64,000 bases of DNA from Camarhynchus parvulus (taxonomy: Eukaryota; Chordata; Aves; Passeriformes; Thraupidae), in contig NC_044574.1 of NCBI RefSeq assembly GCF_901933205.1, positions 21,127,733 to 21,191,732 on the forward strand, in the 5' to 3' direction. How positions within the stretch are numbered: the first letter of the stretch is position 1; each line of letters opens with the position of its first letter. Under the pieces are notes generated by a model. That model was given only the letters and a program-made list of their open reading frames with translations. It was not told the DNA's origin and did no database searches. Made by a program: the position numbers and the translations under genes. Below, piece by piece: positions 50,101-63,500 of this stretch.

Positions 50101-53100
50101 GAACAGCAAGATAAAAATTTAGGAATCAATCTTCTTGAGGTATTTATTGAAAAATAGTTTGAAAAAAGGATTCAAAATTCTTAAAAGTTACAGTTTAATC
50201 ACCAAGCCAGCATGATTTTTGAAACAAATTTACGATTTATACTTTGTAAAATGTAAACCTGTCCTTTCAAAACAATAAACTTATAAGAATAGAAGCAGGC
50301 CCAATATCTATATATAGACATCCAGATAAAAAAGTTAGACAATAACATATGTGAAGTGATTAACATTTGCACACCAAGTAGCATATTTTCACTGTGGAAC
50401 ATAATCAGATATATCTGTCTGTCTATACATACATTCCCACTCCATGGCAAGGAAATATGCCCTATTGTAGAAATAGATATATTTACACACGTATACATAA
50501 CTTTACAGACCATAAAAAACCTGAAAGCATTAAACAAGGAAAAATTTACTGCAACAGCTCCCTAAAGTTGATACTAGCCTATTTCCTTGAGAAATTAGAA
50601 TAGAAAAATTATTAGGAGTAAGATAAGCACCAAAATAAGTGAAAGTGTTACTATATGTAGTAATAGAGAAGATATTTTTTCCCTTAGCTTTAACCCACAT
50701 GTAGGAAAATATGAATAGATAACAAAAAGGACTGGAAGCCAGCTGTAGATCAATAGGAATTCAACAGGAGGCTATGGATATGTAGACTAAAGATGACCTG
50801 AATATTCTGGATCATTTAATCATTCCATATATTCAGGCATCTGATTTGAAAAATACCCAAGCTTCTACTATTCAAAGCCGAAAAGAGATTATTACATGAT
50901 TATAGGATTAAAAGAGTAGGACATAAAAAACAAAAAGCCAGCAAATTATATAACATTTGTAATAGAACTGCAGGCTCTTAACCAAAAATGTAGCCATTGA
51001 TGTTTGCATAAGTCTCAGGAATCTCTGGAAAAGTTTGAATTAATTATTATATACCTGCTCATTTATGGACTAGACTGACTTCTTGCATTGTCTCCAGGCT
51101 TCTTCTTTCATGAATTAAATTAGTCTGCTCAAGGAATAAGTTTTTTTTTTTTCTTTTTGGACACTCAGAGAAGATTTCTCCTTAAGACAAGGTCATTGAC
51201 AGTATGACTTTAAGCTGATAGGCAAAGTTTGCTCTTTATAATAACCAGAGCCTATTACATTCCAAATATTCAAGAGTCTTAGGCAGTTTTTTGGTTATAC
51301 TGTTAGTAACATTATTTGATTTATTAGTTCACAGGAAGTAAGAGCCAGGTAAATTTATCAAATTTGCAAAGATGTATAAATTGTAGACAAGTGTAGCAAT
51401 GAGAACAATACAGGTTTTATTTAGAAAAAAAAATCCCAAACAGTAGGGGTACATTATTACAAAACTGAAAGTTAAAAAATACATGCAAAATGCAAGAAGT
51501 ATACTAATTGGTGCTATGGGTCCTCATGCATTTTTTAAATAACAGTGTCAATTCAAACTCTTTCTACACTTTCCATTCTCACAACTCATTTCTCTCCTGT
51601 CTTGCATCACTGCTTAATCTTTGCTGTAATACCCATTTTTGAAGATACACGGAGTTTGTTATGGTTCTGATCTTGTTAATTTTAATTTTTAAAATTTTCT
51701 TTTCTGTGTGACATGTATGTGTTTATTAGTTCTCCATCCCTGGTAAATCATTTTTATACACTAATACACTACAGGAATGAATAGCTGTTGTTGTAGCATT
51801 GAAGTTGAGATATATAGACATGCACATTAATATATTGCAACGTATATGTATCTATGAACATGTGATATATATTATACCTGCCCTGCAGATAAAGCATAGG
51901 ATTAAAGCAGTGAAGCCAATCTGGGATACATGTATTTGCATTCCTGCCATATACAGCTCCTACTTTTTAGGGGTATACTAAATGGAAAGACACCATCACC
52001 ATCATTTCAAATTTTTACCTTTTTAAAAGCTGACATGAAAACACAATCTTATTGAATCTACTGCAAGAAACCTCAGGAAAGAAATCAGCATGTGTTCATT
52101 TTTTTTCTGGTCGGCTTTCTCTTGCTGCCATTCACTTCATTAAGAATTCCCATACACTCATCTTCTGGATCTTCAAAATGTGTAGTGATGTTTTTAATTT
52201 TTTACTGCTACTAGTGAATTTTTAATGACAGATCACTTTCTTCAAAGAAGTATGAAAAGACTACAATCCCTTCCAATTTTTCTTTGTGGGACTTGGTTTT
52301 CTTTTTGGCATGACCCCTGTGGAGTTTTTACTGCTGATGCACCAGTGCGTCCACTGTCATTGAAATGGATTTACTTGATAACTAAATATTAAAGAGTTTT
52401 ACAACACTAACAATTGTCTTATCAGACACACAGTATGCTTTTTGCTCTTCACAGGAATAATAGATATCAATAATAAATATAGCAAAGATGACAAGTATTT
52501 TGCACAAACTATTCTATTCTGAACTGCCAATGGCACAACAATGCATAAGGGACTTTGGATTTAGACTAAAGTATTAAATACCTGCTGACAAATGCATGTT
52601 TTGAAAACTGAGGAAAAACCAGACATACATAAGAGCCACCTTCTATGATGAAAAATCAACTGTACCATTTTTTTTTCACTCAGAGAGGAAAATAAGGGCA
52701 AAAGGACCTAGGATTTGATGTAATGCAACATGCTTGTGAGATGAAATGCAAACTGAAACTGACTTGAAATGTTTTGTATTTGTTCTACACAGAAAGGTGT
52801 TGTTCTTTGTTTGTTTTGTTGGGTGTTTTTTGTATTTCAATCCAAGTGAAATCAAGCACAGCCAATGTATTTTTGGTTTAGGTTCTCTTGAAATTTGAAA
52901 GAGTCAGAGAGATGTCTATGACTTTGATGCTGATCAAATCTAATGTCAGCTCAAAATTCCTAGTCAGTTTAAATGTGTTGCTTAAAACTGAGGCATGACA
53001 CTGAATACAGATAATAATCTATAATCCTTATATTTTTCTATTAACATATCTGTATACTACTACAGTTTCTTTTCCTCTTATAATTCTTCTTACACTAACA

Positions 53101-54840
53101 CAATTTAATAGAAGACAATTTAATTTCCTTATAGTTCCACTCAGGACAAACAAAAGGAACATTTAAATATTTTGCTTTTTTAAACCTTCTCTCTCTTTAC
53201 TATACATCAATAGAATTAATAATTCTGCCTTCTCTTTTCCAGATACCGTAACTGGTTTTATTGTGAATCAATGTGTTTATGTTCTGCAAGGTAGTATGTT
53301 CAGAAGCGAGTTAGAACATCATGGGGAGATGATTTTCTAACTCACTTATGAACCCACTACCTTGCCGAACATAAACATAAATACCTTGCAGTGTTCAGTA
53401 CGTTATTCTGCTGTACAGAGGGGACATATTTTCAAATGGAAAAGTCATAAATAGAAGTGATAAAGCATGAGAAATCAAGAGGAATTGCTTTAGATTAAAG
53501 TATTTCTAACCATTCTCTCTGTTATATGATGTCTTCTTATTACTATATATATATTAGTGGAATATTTTGGAATCTTCTGTAATGAACCTCTATCTCCTTT
53601 TCTAAGTTTCAAATAAAGATTTTGTTCTTTACATCTACTAATTACTCTTATCAGGGTTAAACAGTAAAAAGTTTGTACTAATTTATAAGCTTTCAGGGAA
53701 TCTTTTAGCCAAAATCTACTTAAAAACTAAGTGAATGACAGAATTCTATATGAAAAGATAAGGGGAATGACTATGGATTATTTGTGATCAGCATCTGTGA
53801 TTATTTGATGCAGATGTTACTGACAGGAAAAAATGTAACAACAACTACAAAAATAACACAAAATATGGCATTTCTATACAATCTCATATCTACACTTAGA
53901 ACAGCAGTAAGAAAAAATCAAACCCTTATGGTATTGCTAGATTTAACATATTGACTTCTAAACTTTAAAGAACAAGGCAAAATACTGGGAATGAAAGTTT
54001 ATTTCAAAGGTTAGTGCCCTTGTATGTGCCTTAGTAAGTGAAAAAGATATATAGCAATTGCAATAATGTGGCAGAAACAGATTTCACTTATCTGTTCTCT
54101 TCTGGATAATAATTTTTTAAAACTTCTAGGAATAACAACCTCCCTTAAGATTTTCTGAAATACTTGTGTTGCATTTACAGTTAGAGATATGATACAAGAA
54201 TGAAATCTTGAAAGGTGGGTTGGGCACCAAAAGTATAAAAGTCACCTTTTACTAACTAGGAGTTCTCTATATTTATATCCCATGTCTCATGCATGTATTG
54301 CCTTCTCCCAAAGATTTCAAAAAAGGAAATATTTATACAACCTGTTTTGCTACATTTTCTTCTGTTCAAAAATTTTATATTGCCTGGGAGATTTCATTAT
54401 TATTTTCTTTTTTTCTGTTTGATGTTAATGATTTCCTGGTAGGTTTTGAGAATCTTGAGCTGTTTTGGATGCAAAAAATCTATGGACACTTTAATGTCTT
54501 GGAACTTCAAATCAAAATACTTATTTGTGCGGAGAATCCCTACAACATTAAAATTCAATATGGCAGGTAAACAACTAACAGAACACACAAATATTATTTT
54601 CATTTCATAAATGCGAAGCTGTCTAGCTAACTCTGTACTGCTGCACTAACAAGCAATATCAAATCAATATGATTGATGTTATCTTAATTTTACTAAAAAC
54701 ATTTTAAGGGTAATTTAAGGAATTACTTAATTTTATTTGTTAAGTAGCTAAGATCTGTTTATTAAGATATTTCTAATATTAAATCTATGGAAACCAAAGC
54801 TTACCAAATTTACCTCAGGTATTAATCCTTTGATTTATAT
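47107..54840. other. AT-rich unique DNA with a long hairpin
   Basis: No gene or recognised mobile element over 7.7 kb. Notable items are the hairpin at 53274-53377 and an exon-like segment at 54443-54566. A 112-codon minus frame (50199-50537) is hydrophobic and AT-driven, and I do not regard it as a gene. Confidence 0.5.
53274..53377. repeat. Long imperfect inverted repeat (43-bp arms, 18-base loop)
   Basis: 53274-53316 and 53335-53377 are reverse complements at 38 of 43 positions with no gaps. Mismatches are at arm positions 12, 23, 24, 29 and 33. The 18-base loop can add five more pairs (ATCAT with ATGAT). Length, mismatch pattern and terminal loop are those of a microRNA precursor or of a palindromic MITE. 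I cannot match it to a named microRNA or transposon. A further copy of TACCTTGCAG just outside (about 53392-53401) also complements the left arm. Confidence 0.85.
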
Positions 54841-54845
54841 CTATC
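54841..54845 (+). repeat. Left target-site duplication CTATC
   Basis: Identical to 55429-55433 on the other side of the LTR. A 5-bp duplication fits retroviral integrase of ERV type. Confidence 0.75.
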
Positions 54846-55428
54846 TGCGCTGGTTTTGGATGATAGATAATTTTCTTCATAGTAGGACATATGGGGCTAC
54901 ATTTTGGGTTTGTGCTGGCAGCTATTAATAAAACAGGGAGTTTTTCATTACTTCTGAGCAATGTGTGCACAGAGTCAACACCATTTCTGCTTCTCATACC
55001 TCCTCACCAAGGAGGAGCCTGGGTTGCACAAGAAGCTGGGAAGGGACACAGCTGAAATATCTGACTCCAACTGCCCAAAGAGACATTCCATACCACATGA
55101 CATCATGTTCAGCATTTAAAGCAGGGGAAGAAGAAGAAGAAGAAGAAGAAGAAGAAGAAGGAAGGGGGGGACATTTGGAATGATGATGTTTGTCTTCCCA
55201 AGTCAGCATTATGTGTCACGGAGCCCTGCTCTCTCAGGGCTGCACACCTGCCTGCCCATGGATGAAATCTTTGTTTTGCTTTGCTTGTATGTGCACTTTT
55301 GCTTTATCTATTAAGCTATCTTTATCTTAATTCATGCATTTTCTCATTTTTAGTCTTCCCTATCCTGCTGGGGCAAAGTGAGCAAGCAGTTGTGTGGTGC
55401 TAGTCATCAACTGGGGTTAAATATGATG
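54846..55428 (+). mobile_element. Full-length solo LTR with GAA expansion
   Basis: A 583-bp LTR of the TGTCCTGGTTTTGG group, here starting TGCGCTGGTTTTGG. Blocks in order: ATTTTCTTCATAGTAGG in U3; CACAAGAAGCTGGGAAGGG (about 55028); the promoter region ATTCCATACCACATGAC with a decayed TATA box (GCATTTAAAG, about 55112); a (GAA)n tract; GATGTTTGTCTTCCCAAGTC (about 55185); and GAGCCCTGCTCTC. The polyadenylation-signal position reads CTATTAAGCT (about 55308), and it ends CTGGGGTTAAATATGATG. The flanks CTATC/CTATC show it inserted as a unit. No internal region remains. It belongs to the same group as the fragment at 13188. Confidence 0.85.
55127..55160 (+). repeat. (GAA)n microsatellite inside the LTR
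   Basis: About eleven GAA units at the place where related LTRs have a shorter GGGGAAGAAGG-type purine stretch. It is probably a local expansion after insertion. A G7 run follows at 55164-55170. Confidence 0.85.
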
Positions 55429-55433
55429 CTATC

Positions 55434-57302
55434 TTGGAAAAACCTCATTACATATAACCCAACAGTTATTCCATGTTTGAGAGTTTTCCTTATTCTTATA
55501 TTCAATAAAATGTTATGATCTTGTCTGCAATTTTTTTCTTCTAGGTGCTAAGACCCCTGAAAATACATAAAAGTAATACAAGAAAGGATGTCCAGCTCCA
55601 GAAGAGAAGTACATCCTAGAACACAGAAGACATCTGGCAGTGAATAAAGAATGGACACAAAAGTGTGTGTGAGACAGACAAGCATACACAGTTAGAAGGT
55701 GTGGTAAAAGTAGGTTTAATGACTTTGAAAAGAAACCTATACTTACAAGACAACAAACAAAGGAGATGTGCAAAGTATGTGTTTCTCTGCCCATTTCTTG
55801 TTTGCTCTTTCTTTTCCATAAGTACCTTGACATGATGGTAAACTGCAATGGAAGATACTCTAGGTTCCCGCCTTCTAGCTCTACCTAAGTCTTTCTTCAG
55901 AGTCTGAAAGCCAGATCTTTGATATTATTTGGGGGGGTGGGGGTTGTCCCAATTTTTTTTTTTAAAGCTTTCTATTGCACAGTTTTATGAGGTGGGTAAA
56001 AACTATCATAAAGCGCCTTTAAAAATACACATGAATTGTTTCATCATCTGCAGAACAGCACTTGGCATACAGAAATGTAAATTCTCTTTGTTCTATTAAA
56101 ACATCTGCAGCTTTTCTTTCATCATTTCTTAGGGCACAGATTTGATGCCCTCTAGCGACTGATCACTTGGTTTAATATCTAAAATTATACACAGACAGTG
56201 GTCTGGCTACAGGTATGAGTAGATCTTACACATCAGCATGACAGTTTTCTGACTCTGATATGCATTATGAAAGGCTTTTCATTATTTCTCCACCAATTAA
56301 CATGAGTCTAAAATTACCTGAACTTTCTTCCCTCTGTCATAGAGTGTAAAACAAGAAAACAGTTAAAACTTAGAGAGAAGACAGTGATAACCACTGACTT
56401 GAGGGTTTCTTTCTTTTACTGCAAACAAAACCCATTTCTTCTTAAAGGTTGAGAGAAATGGCATATGCTTACTGTCATGCTAACAAACTCTGCAGATTAT
56501 GAAAGCACACTGCAGGTTCTGCATGTTAGACAGTGTATTACAGCTGAATGTAAATATGCTGTGAGAGTTCTGCAACCCTCTGCCCTCCACTCTTTTCCCC
56601 AAACATAACACTGGTGCAATACACATGACTAGTGCATTAAATGTTCATCTCTTCTATTAAAATGTCACCTTCAGATGACAGAAGATGATAGCTGAAATAA
56701 TCTATACCAAACTGTATTGGAGTGATGGAGTTTTAGATGTAATGTTCCTTCACAATTTTCCAGACATAAAAACCCAAGAATGTTTATATTTATTTAATTA
56801 GAATTATCAGTGCATCACATTGTTTAGCCTCTAAACATGCGCTCTTTATGATAATTCTTTAACAGATTTAAATAGAAACTTGGATTTTACTGAGGTACAA
56901 GCAGCCTGTAATTGCTACAAAATTTGCCAGAGAACTTCAAGTTTTAGGAACAAAGTCAGTGTTGACTTCCGTGCAGCATAATGTGACAGATGTTCTTATG
57001 ATGCTAGGGATGTAACAAACTATCTGTAAGTAATTTGAATGACTGGTGAAGCAAGATATATCAGACAACACCGGGAAGTTACGTACATGAGGAGGGGCAC
57101 AGAGTGACCCCTGTGGCTGTGTAGCAGGGCAGATAGTGTATTTGACTGATCTTTTTTCCTACTTAAAGCCACAAGGATAATATATACTTTAAAGAATATG
57201 CAATATATGAAAAACAAACACACTCTTCCTCCCCCACAAACACAATCCTCCGCAAAAAAAAAACTTCCAAAACAACAAAAAAAATCTCAACCAAAAACCA
57301 GT
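55434..57302. other. AT-rich unique DNA
   Basis: No gene seen. GGGGGGGTGGGGG occurs at 55931-55943. An A/C-rich stretch at about 57253-57300 lies directly before the next LTR. Confidence 0.5.
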
Positions 57303-57860
57303 TGTCATGGTTTAGGAATGGTACTCCCATGTTAAGTGCCCCTGCTGAGACCCTCCAACCCATGTGCCCCTTGCTTGCTCCTCCCTTGCCCTCCTCCACT
57401 GCACTGGGTTGGAGAGGAGAAGTGGAGGCACAAAAGGCAAAGATTATGGGTTGAGTAGAAACAATTTACTGGAGACATCAATGAGATAAGAAAAGGAAGA
57501 GCAACAGCAAGAATAGTAATAAGAAAAGTGTGCAAAACAGAGAGTAATTCAAGTGCAAAACTGTTCACCACAGATCTTGACACAACTGCAGCCATGCCAC
57601 CCTGACCACTCCCTCCAGCTCAGAACTGGCACGTCCCAACTGCTCCCTCTGGCTTGGAACTGGCACCACTCAACCAATCCCTCTGGCTCAGAACCGGTGC
57701 CACGCTCACTGGACTGGAAGGAACCCCTTCTCTGCACAAGAGGCTCATTTCCACCTGCCCCAATAATGATGTGAGGTGGCATAAAATAACCTTTGAGTCC
57801 TGGCTGTGGCCCCTCCTAGCTACTGCAAAACTTAACCCTGTGCTGGCCAGAACCAGGACA
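57303..57860 (-). mobile_element. Solo ERV LTR with internal 34-bp tandem repeats
   Basis: On the minus strand it starts TGTCCTGGTTCTGGCCAG at 57860 and ends CCTAAACCATGACA at 57303, both canonical LTR ends for a bird ERV group. A promoter-like GGTTATTTTATGCCACC lies near 57790-57775, and a variant polyadenylation-type AGTAAATTG near 57470. No internal region adjoins. The flanks (CCAGT left, TCACT right) do not form a clear duplication. The frames of up to 87 codons over it are incidental. Confidence 0.78.
57611..57712 (+). repeat. Three 34-bp tandem copies inside the LTR
   Basis: Units begin CCCTCCAGCTCAGAACTGG (57611), CCCTCTGGCTTGGAACTGG (57645) and CCCTCTGGCTCAGAACCGG (57679), exactly 34 bases apart. 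Substitutions differ between units, so the array is not recent. Confidence 0.85.
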
Positions 57861-58798
57861 TCACTTCCGTGGGTTGTTTACAAGAGAGCTTCTTATGGAG
57901 AAGAGCTTTGAAGGAATGGAAGTGAAATCATTTATAGAACAAAGCTAACAAATTTTTAGGTTTTAATACTATTTTCAAAATTTCTTCCAAAATGTCACTA
58001 AGCGTAGGGGAAAGAAATATTTGAGCTTAGCATTGTTTGATTCTGAGCTGCTGGAGCAACTTAGGTTGAAACAGCTTCTTGACATGCCTATGCTGGAATT
58101 TATTACTCTGTAGCAGCATACACAATATGGAAAACAACTATTTTATTTGAAAGTTAAAGATTGTTTATCGGATTTTCTGTGATACAAAGAGAGAATTCTA
58201 CTTTCCTTTTTTATTAAAAGTCAGGAAGTCAGAACAAGCTTTCTTAAAGATCTGTGCAGCAGAGAGATTTCTGCCACAATAGGCAGGAACAGAGCAGTTT
58301 TAAGCAAAGCAATGTTGTCAGTTGCTCAAGGCAGCAGACAGCAGATGATGGCAGAATCAGGTATTGTTTGCACCGAGGCCTGGATTTTAGTAAAGCAAGA
58401 AGCAGCAGTAACACTGTGGCAGAAAAAGGTTACTGATATTTTATTTTGGCATACCATGAATAAATAAATGCAAAATTCAAAGGAACTATCAACTCAGTGC
58501 CTGTCCCCCATCACTGTATGAGTTGTAGCTCTTGGTGTGTTTGCTTGTATACTGTCTTTCTTCTCAATCCTTGTCTGGCTTTGAATCTCAGAAGTAAACT
58601 TTCTTCTCCAAGAAGAATATTTAAATATTTAGGAAAAAGCTCCCTACATCAGATGTTATTATTGAGCATTATAAATTATCTCTAAATCTTATTGCTGATT
58701 TTAATCTGAATTTTTTTTGTGAATAAATTTTCAGTGCTTTATTAGAGAATAAAATTTACTGGTGGTCTATAAAGTTTGCAGATGTACATATATTGTGG

Positions 58799-58834
58799 TT
58801 TTTTTTTTTTTTTCTTTTTTTTGGGATTTTTTTT
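58799..58834 (+). repeat. T-rich low-complexity tract
   Basis: T15, C, T8, GGGA, T8. No retroposed body is recognisable next to it. Confidence 0.75.
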
Positions 58835-60480
58835 GTACGTTACACACTTCTTTATCCTTTATTTCCAATACACTTACTAGTAAACAACACCAGTAACTAT
58901 GCACATATGATCAGAAACAAAAAGGATTAAAATTTACCATTTGTATAAGAGGATGTGTTTCCTCTGCAAACAATCATAAACCTGAAGTTTTCAGTCCTGT
59001 GGAGAATTTAATCTTTAACCACTTAAATGCCTATTATGTGAGTTTTGGCTGGGTACCAGGAATTTCATTCTCCCTTTCCCTAACATAATGCAATACATCA
59101 GTTTCTGCTTATCATACACCTTGATTTCAAGAGTTCTATTAAAATCTCAAAACAGCAGTACAGTAACTTCTCTGCTATTTAATATACAAAAGCGTTGTAT
59201 ATAGGCTCTTAACATCCCTTATTTGCAGATAAAACACTGTATTGAAAATTTGAATTCAGAAAGAGCTATGGCTCCCTCAGAACCTCTCAGATGTATTTGT
59301 ACCTACTTCACAGCTGTATGAGTTAATGACAGACTGACAGCAGGAAGACTGAACTCTAGATCATTGTCTCCAACCGAAGAAGGAAGGGAATCTTTTTTGA
59401 ACAGTGCATTATTTAAAGAAAAATAATTTTTTTGGAAACTAATATAGTGCTCTGGTGTGTTTTTTGGCTCAGTTAGTGTAATTCCCTGCTAAAAAATAGA
59501 ATTGGAATCATGTCATGTCATGCAATCATACCAATAGAACTAGCATTATCCTAAGTTTAAAGGTTTCACCCTAAGTAATTCATCTTTTTTCAGCTTATAT
59601 TTAAGATATTGATCAATGCAGTGCCTATAATCTTTCATTAGTATTTCCACCTGTAATTTGCCTTTTATGAAATGCAATACATTAGAAATACATCTTTGTT
59701 AGCTTTCAGATTTTAGTCTGCGGTAGATGCTAATAATTCAGAAATGGGACAGAGAAATTAGCATATAAACTGTCATGAAAGGAAATGTAAAATTATGGAA
59801 AAGTAAATACTGATAATTAGTTCTGAAAGCAGCAATTGCTTTCTGGTTTGTATGATCAAGTATGATCCTCCTGCTTGTCTATCAAGGTGTAAAAATGGAG
59901 CATGGGAGCATCAAAATGTGCTTTACCAGCACTTTTCAGATAATTCCCTTAGTAATTTCTCTGTATTGATGTACATGTTTCCCAAGTAGTTTTGTTTTTC
60001 CTGTGTGATATAATATTTTTACAGTCTGTTTTGTCTCTCACAGTGAATGGTAACCTTAATCACTGCTCTCCTTTGCAATCCTTCCATTAAAAATGAAAAA
60101 TCAGACAAACATATAACACCCCTTATGATCTTCTGACTAAGTCAAAACAGCAATATCTCTGTCAGAAATTTCTCATGTTATAAAGAAATATCCTCATGAA
60201 TCTTCACTATTGGTCTACCTAACTGAAGTCTGGTCACTCATAAAATAAATTTTTACAGACTACTCTTATTTTATTATTTCATAAGAAAGTAATATTGAAA
60301 AGTTAATTATGATAGTTTCTGCTGCTTGAATTTCATTTACAGTTACTTGTCATCCTTCAACATTCACTATATTTACATAGTACTTATAAGAGTACAAATG
60401 GGTGAGCTAGGTTTGTTAGTATTAGAATAAGCAAAAGAGAAATTACCTTTATTTTAAAAAACTGCAAGAACAACAACAGT

Positions 60481-60565
60481 CCAAAACAAAACAAAACAAA
60501 CAAAAAAAACCCCAAACAAACAAAAAACCAAACAACCAAACCAAAAAAAAAACCACAAACCACAG
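60481..60565 (+). repeat. A/C-skewed low-complexity tract
   Basis: About 85 bases almost wholly of A and C, with CAAAA, ACCAAA and CAAACAAAC words. This is the complement-type skew of the block at 42010-42145. Confidence 0.8.
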
Positions 60566-63500
60566 AAAAAGCTAAATTGCCAAAGGTAGTTTTCAGCTAC
60601 CTGAGAGAAAACTGTGAAAGAATGCTTCTAACTGAAACCCCCAGATTAGCAGTATCTTTACTTTTTTTTATCCTTTTGTTAGTATACCTTTCAACTGAAA
60701 TCTTCCCTGGAACATTTACACAGCATTCAGGTTCTCATGGGAAGGCTGAATCATTCCATGCCCTAAAGAGATCAGTATTTGGTAGTCTAACTCCCTATCC
60801 AATAGTGATTCTTTGAAGTTTTCCACACACCAGTCCACTCAGGTTCCAGAACTTCAGTTCCAAAGGTATCTCGCTTTCAGAAGTAACAGCAAAGCGTTGA
60901 ACAAACTCTCTGAAAATGCATTTATTGGATACTGAGTCTTTTTTTGCTGTGTGCGACCTTGACAGAAGGAAAATGTTCCATCTTGTGCTCTCATGTTCTT
61001 CTGATTGCCCTTTCATAACCAGGAAAGTCTTCCTGTTATTAGAATGAAAGACTAAGCTTTCATCTTAACATTGAAAGATTTTTCAGGTTAATTGCTAACA
61101 TTCTCTCTACTTTTAAAAATGTCTAAGGCTACTCTTATGGATGGAACAGTAAGATCCAAAAAGACAGAAAAGAAAATATATTAAACATATAAAAATCCTA
61201 TGCTTTGATTGTCCCTTGTAGGGATTAATTCATAGTAAAACCTTGTGAAACTGGAACTTGTTGCAGTACCCTTCCAACAATTTTTTTTTTCTATTATGAG
61301 GAAAAACATCAATTTTTAGGCAGTTTAGTAATAACATATTTAATGTTTATATCTTCAAAGAATGGTCAGATCACAGCCAACTTGTAATAATGAAGAGCTA
61401 GGATTTGATATTAAATACACTGAACTCAGAATTATATTTTTACTCCTTAGCAAGACAGAGATCTCATTTAATGGGTCAGAAAAGAATAATAGAAATATTG
61501 CTGAGTTCAAGATCTCCAGTACAATGAAATTGACCTTGAAAAGTGAACTTTCAACATTTAACAAATCCATGGAGACATACCACATATACTGTTCTAAATA
61601 AAGAATGTATTTTAAGCAAAGATAGTGTATCCACAACATCTTTTTGAAAGAAACAAACAAACCAAACTCTTTTTTCCCTGTTTACTGATTGTTTGCAGAA
61701 TACCAAATGACATCCAGACACAGGTGATTTAAAAACAGCCATGCTAAGGGTACTTCAGGGATGGAAGCTTCTAAAGAAAAAGAGAGCAGATTGCCATTAG
61801 TATACATGTGGAAAATGAAAATTTCATGAGTGAATCAGGAACTCCAGAGTTTGCAATATATAATTGGTGCACATGGAAAGTGGAAAAAATTATAGATATA
61901 AACCACATTCTAAAAAATGAACCGTTAAATTCAGCATTCGTTTCTAAAAAGGCAAAATTTTTGTCTTAACAATGAGAAGTCAATATTTAAAGGAAACAGT
62001 TAAGGACTAGAATTTGAAACAACCGTGAAAAATATTTTAAAAAAGCAACTGAAAGATTGCACTCCTCTCTGCAGTCCTGTTGCTGTTTGTCTGATGACTT
62101 ATATGCAGACAGACATAGATGTGTATTTAAAAACTAGTATCACTATTACAAATTTTATATCTTAATATGAAGGACTTCATTTCTACCACACTTTTTAAAG
62201 TTGTGTTTTCACCTCCAATTTGAAGATATCTCCTTATTTTAAATACCAAGTTAGAGAAGTTTAGAATATAATTTCCAGAACAATACTTATCATTAAGTAA
62301 GCATATTGGGTACTCAATATCTGGATGCTGCTGTCATGTCGTAATTTTTCCATTACAATCTGCTTAAGACATAAGGAAGTGTAAGCCCGGAGACCCAGAG
62401 GAACTCTTCAAGAGTAAGCATTGCACTAGAACACATATAGACACACCAGGGAGGAAAGGAGGTTGTATAACTATTTCATTTTCCTGTGAATGAAGCTTTC
62501 CATCTGAATTGAATAATTTGATCTATTAGAATGATTTTTAAAACTATAAATATTGTTCAACAATGAGTTCTTCACTCCACATATGGTCTATTTCCTTTGC
62601 CCATATCAAGATTTTAAGTGCAACAGTTTCAAGATAACATGCATACTTACAAAATAAGTAATAAGAGATGCTCAAAAATCATTCAGCAAGACAATATTTC
62701 CCCATGGGAAGAAGCCAATTAAACCTTTTGTAGATTTTGTATCTCAATGACATGGAAAAATTAATAGGTTGGTGTAGGGAAGTCAGCTATGAAAGGGTGT
62801 AGTACACCACTGCAGTCTATTAGACCTGGAAGTTAGTGTTAATAACATTACCAGAGATGTTATAAAATTTGGTTTTGATAAACACATTAGCTGCCCTCTG
62901 TCCATATTTTTCCACTGTACCTTCAATAATACAATTGATAAAACCCTACTTAGAAATCAAATTAAAATTTAATTCTATATTCTCACAAGTCTAGAGGAGC
63001 CTTTTGTCTCTACCAAAATCCTGGGTCCTAGAAACATTTTGATGGCCTTCACTGTGTACAGTCTTAAGCCAAAATGAATTTAATAGAAACTGTAATGTGT
63101 TAGCTTTTGCCTGATATTGACATAGTATGAGAGATGATTGAATAATTTTCATAGAGGTGGAATGCACAGACAAAATGAGCAGCATATGCTTACTAAAGCT
63201 TTTAAGAAATATCACCTTTCTAAATAATTTAAAATCACTCTTCTGGAAAGACCTGAAAAATCATGTACAGTAGGCGGCTTGAAACACTGTGATACACACC
63301 TCAGTCAGGTTCTAGGAAGAATTGTGTTTGCAATGGCTTTTTAAAATGTGCAAGTGATCTGTGTACTGTCTATATTGTATGTTCTCTTTTACATTTTTGC
63401 CAGGAAATACTAAAAATAATCGTTAATGTTGTATAAAAATAATTTCAATAGTTAGTTAGCAATTTAGTGCTATGCTATAAATACCTACTATAGATAGGTA

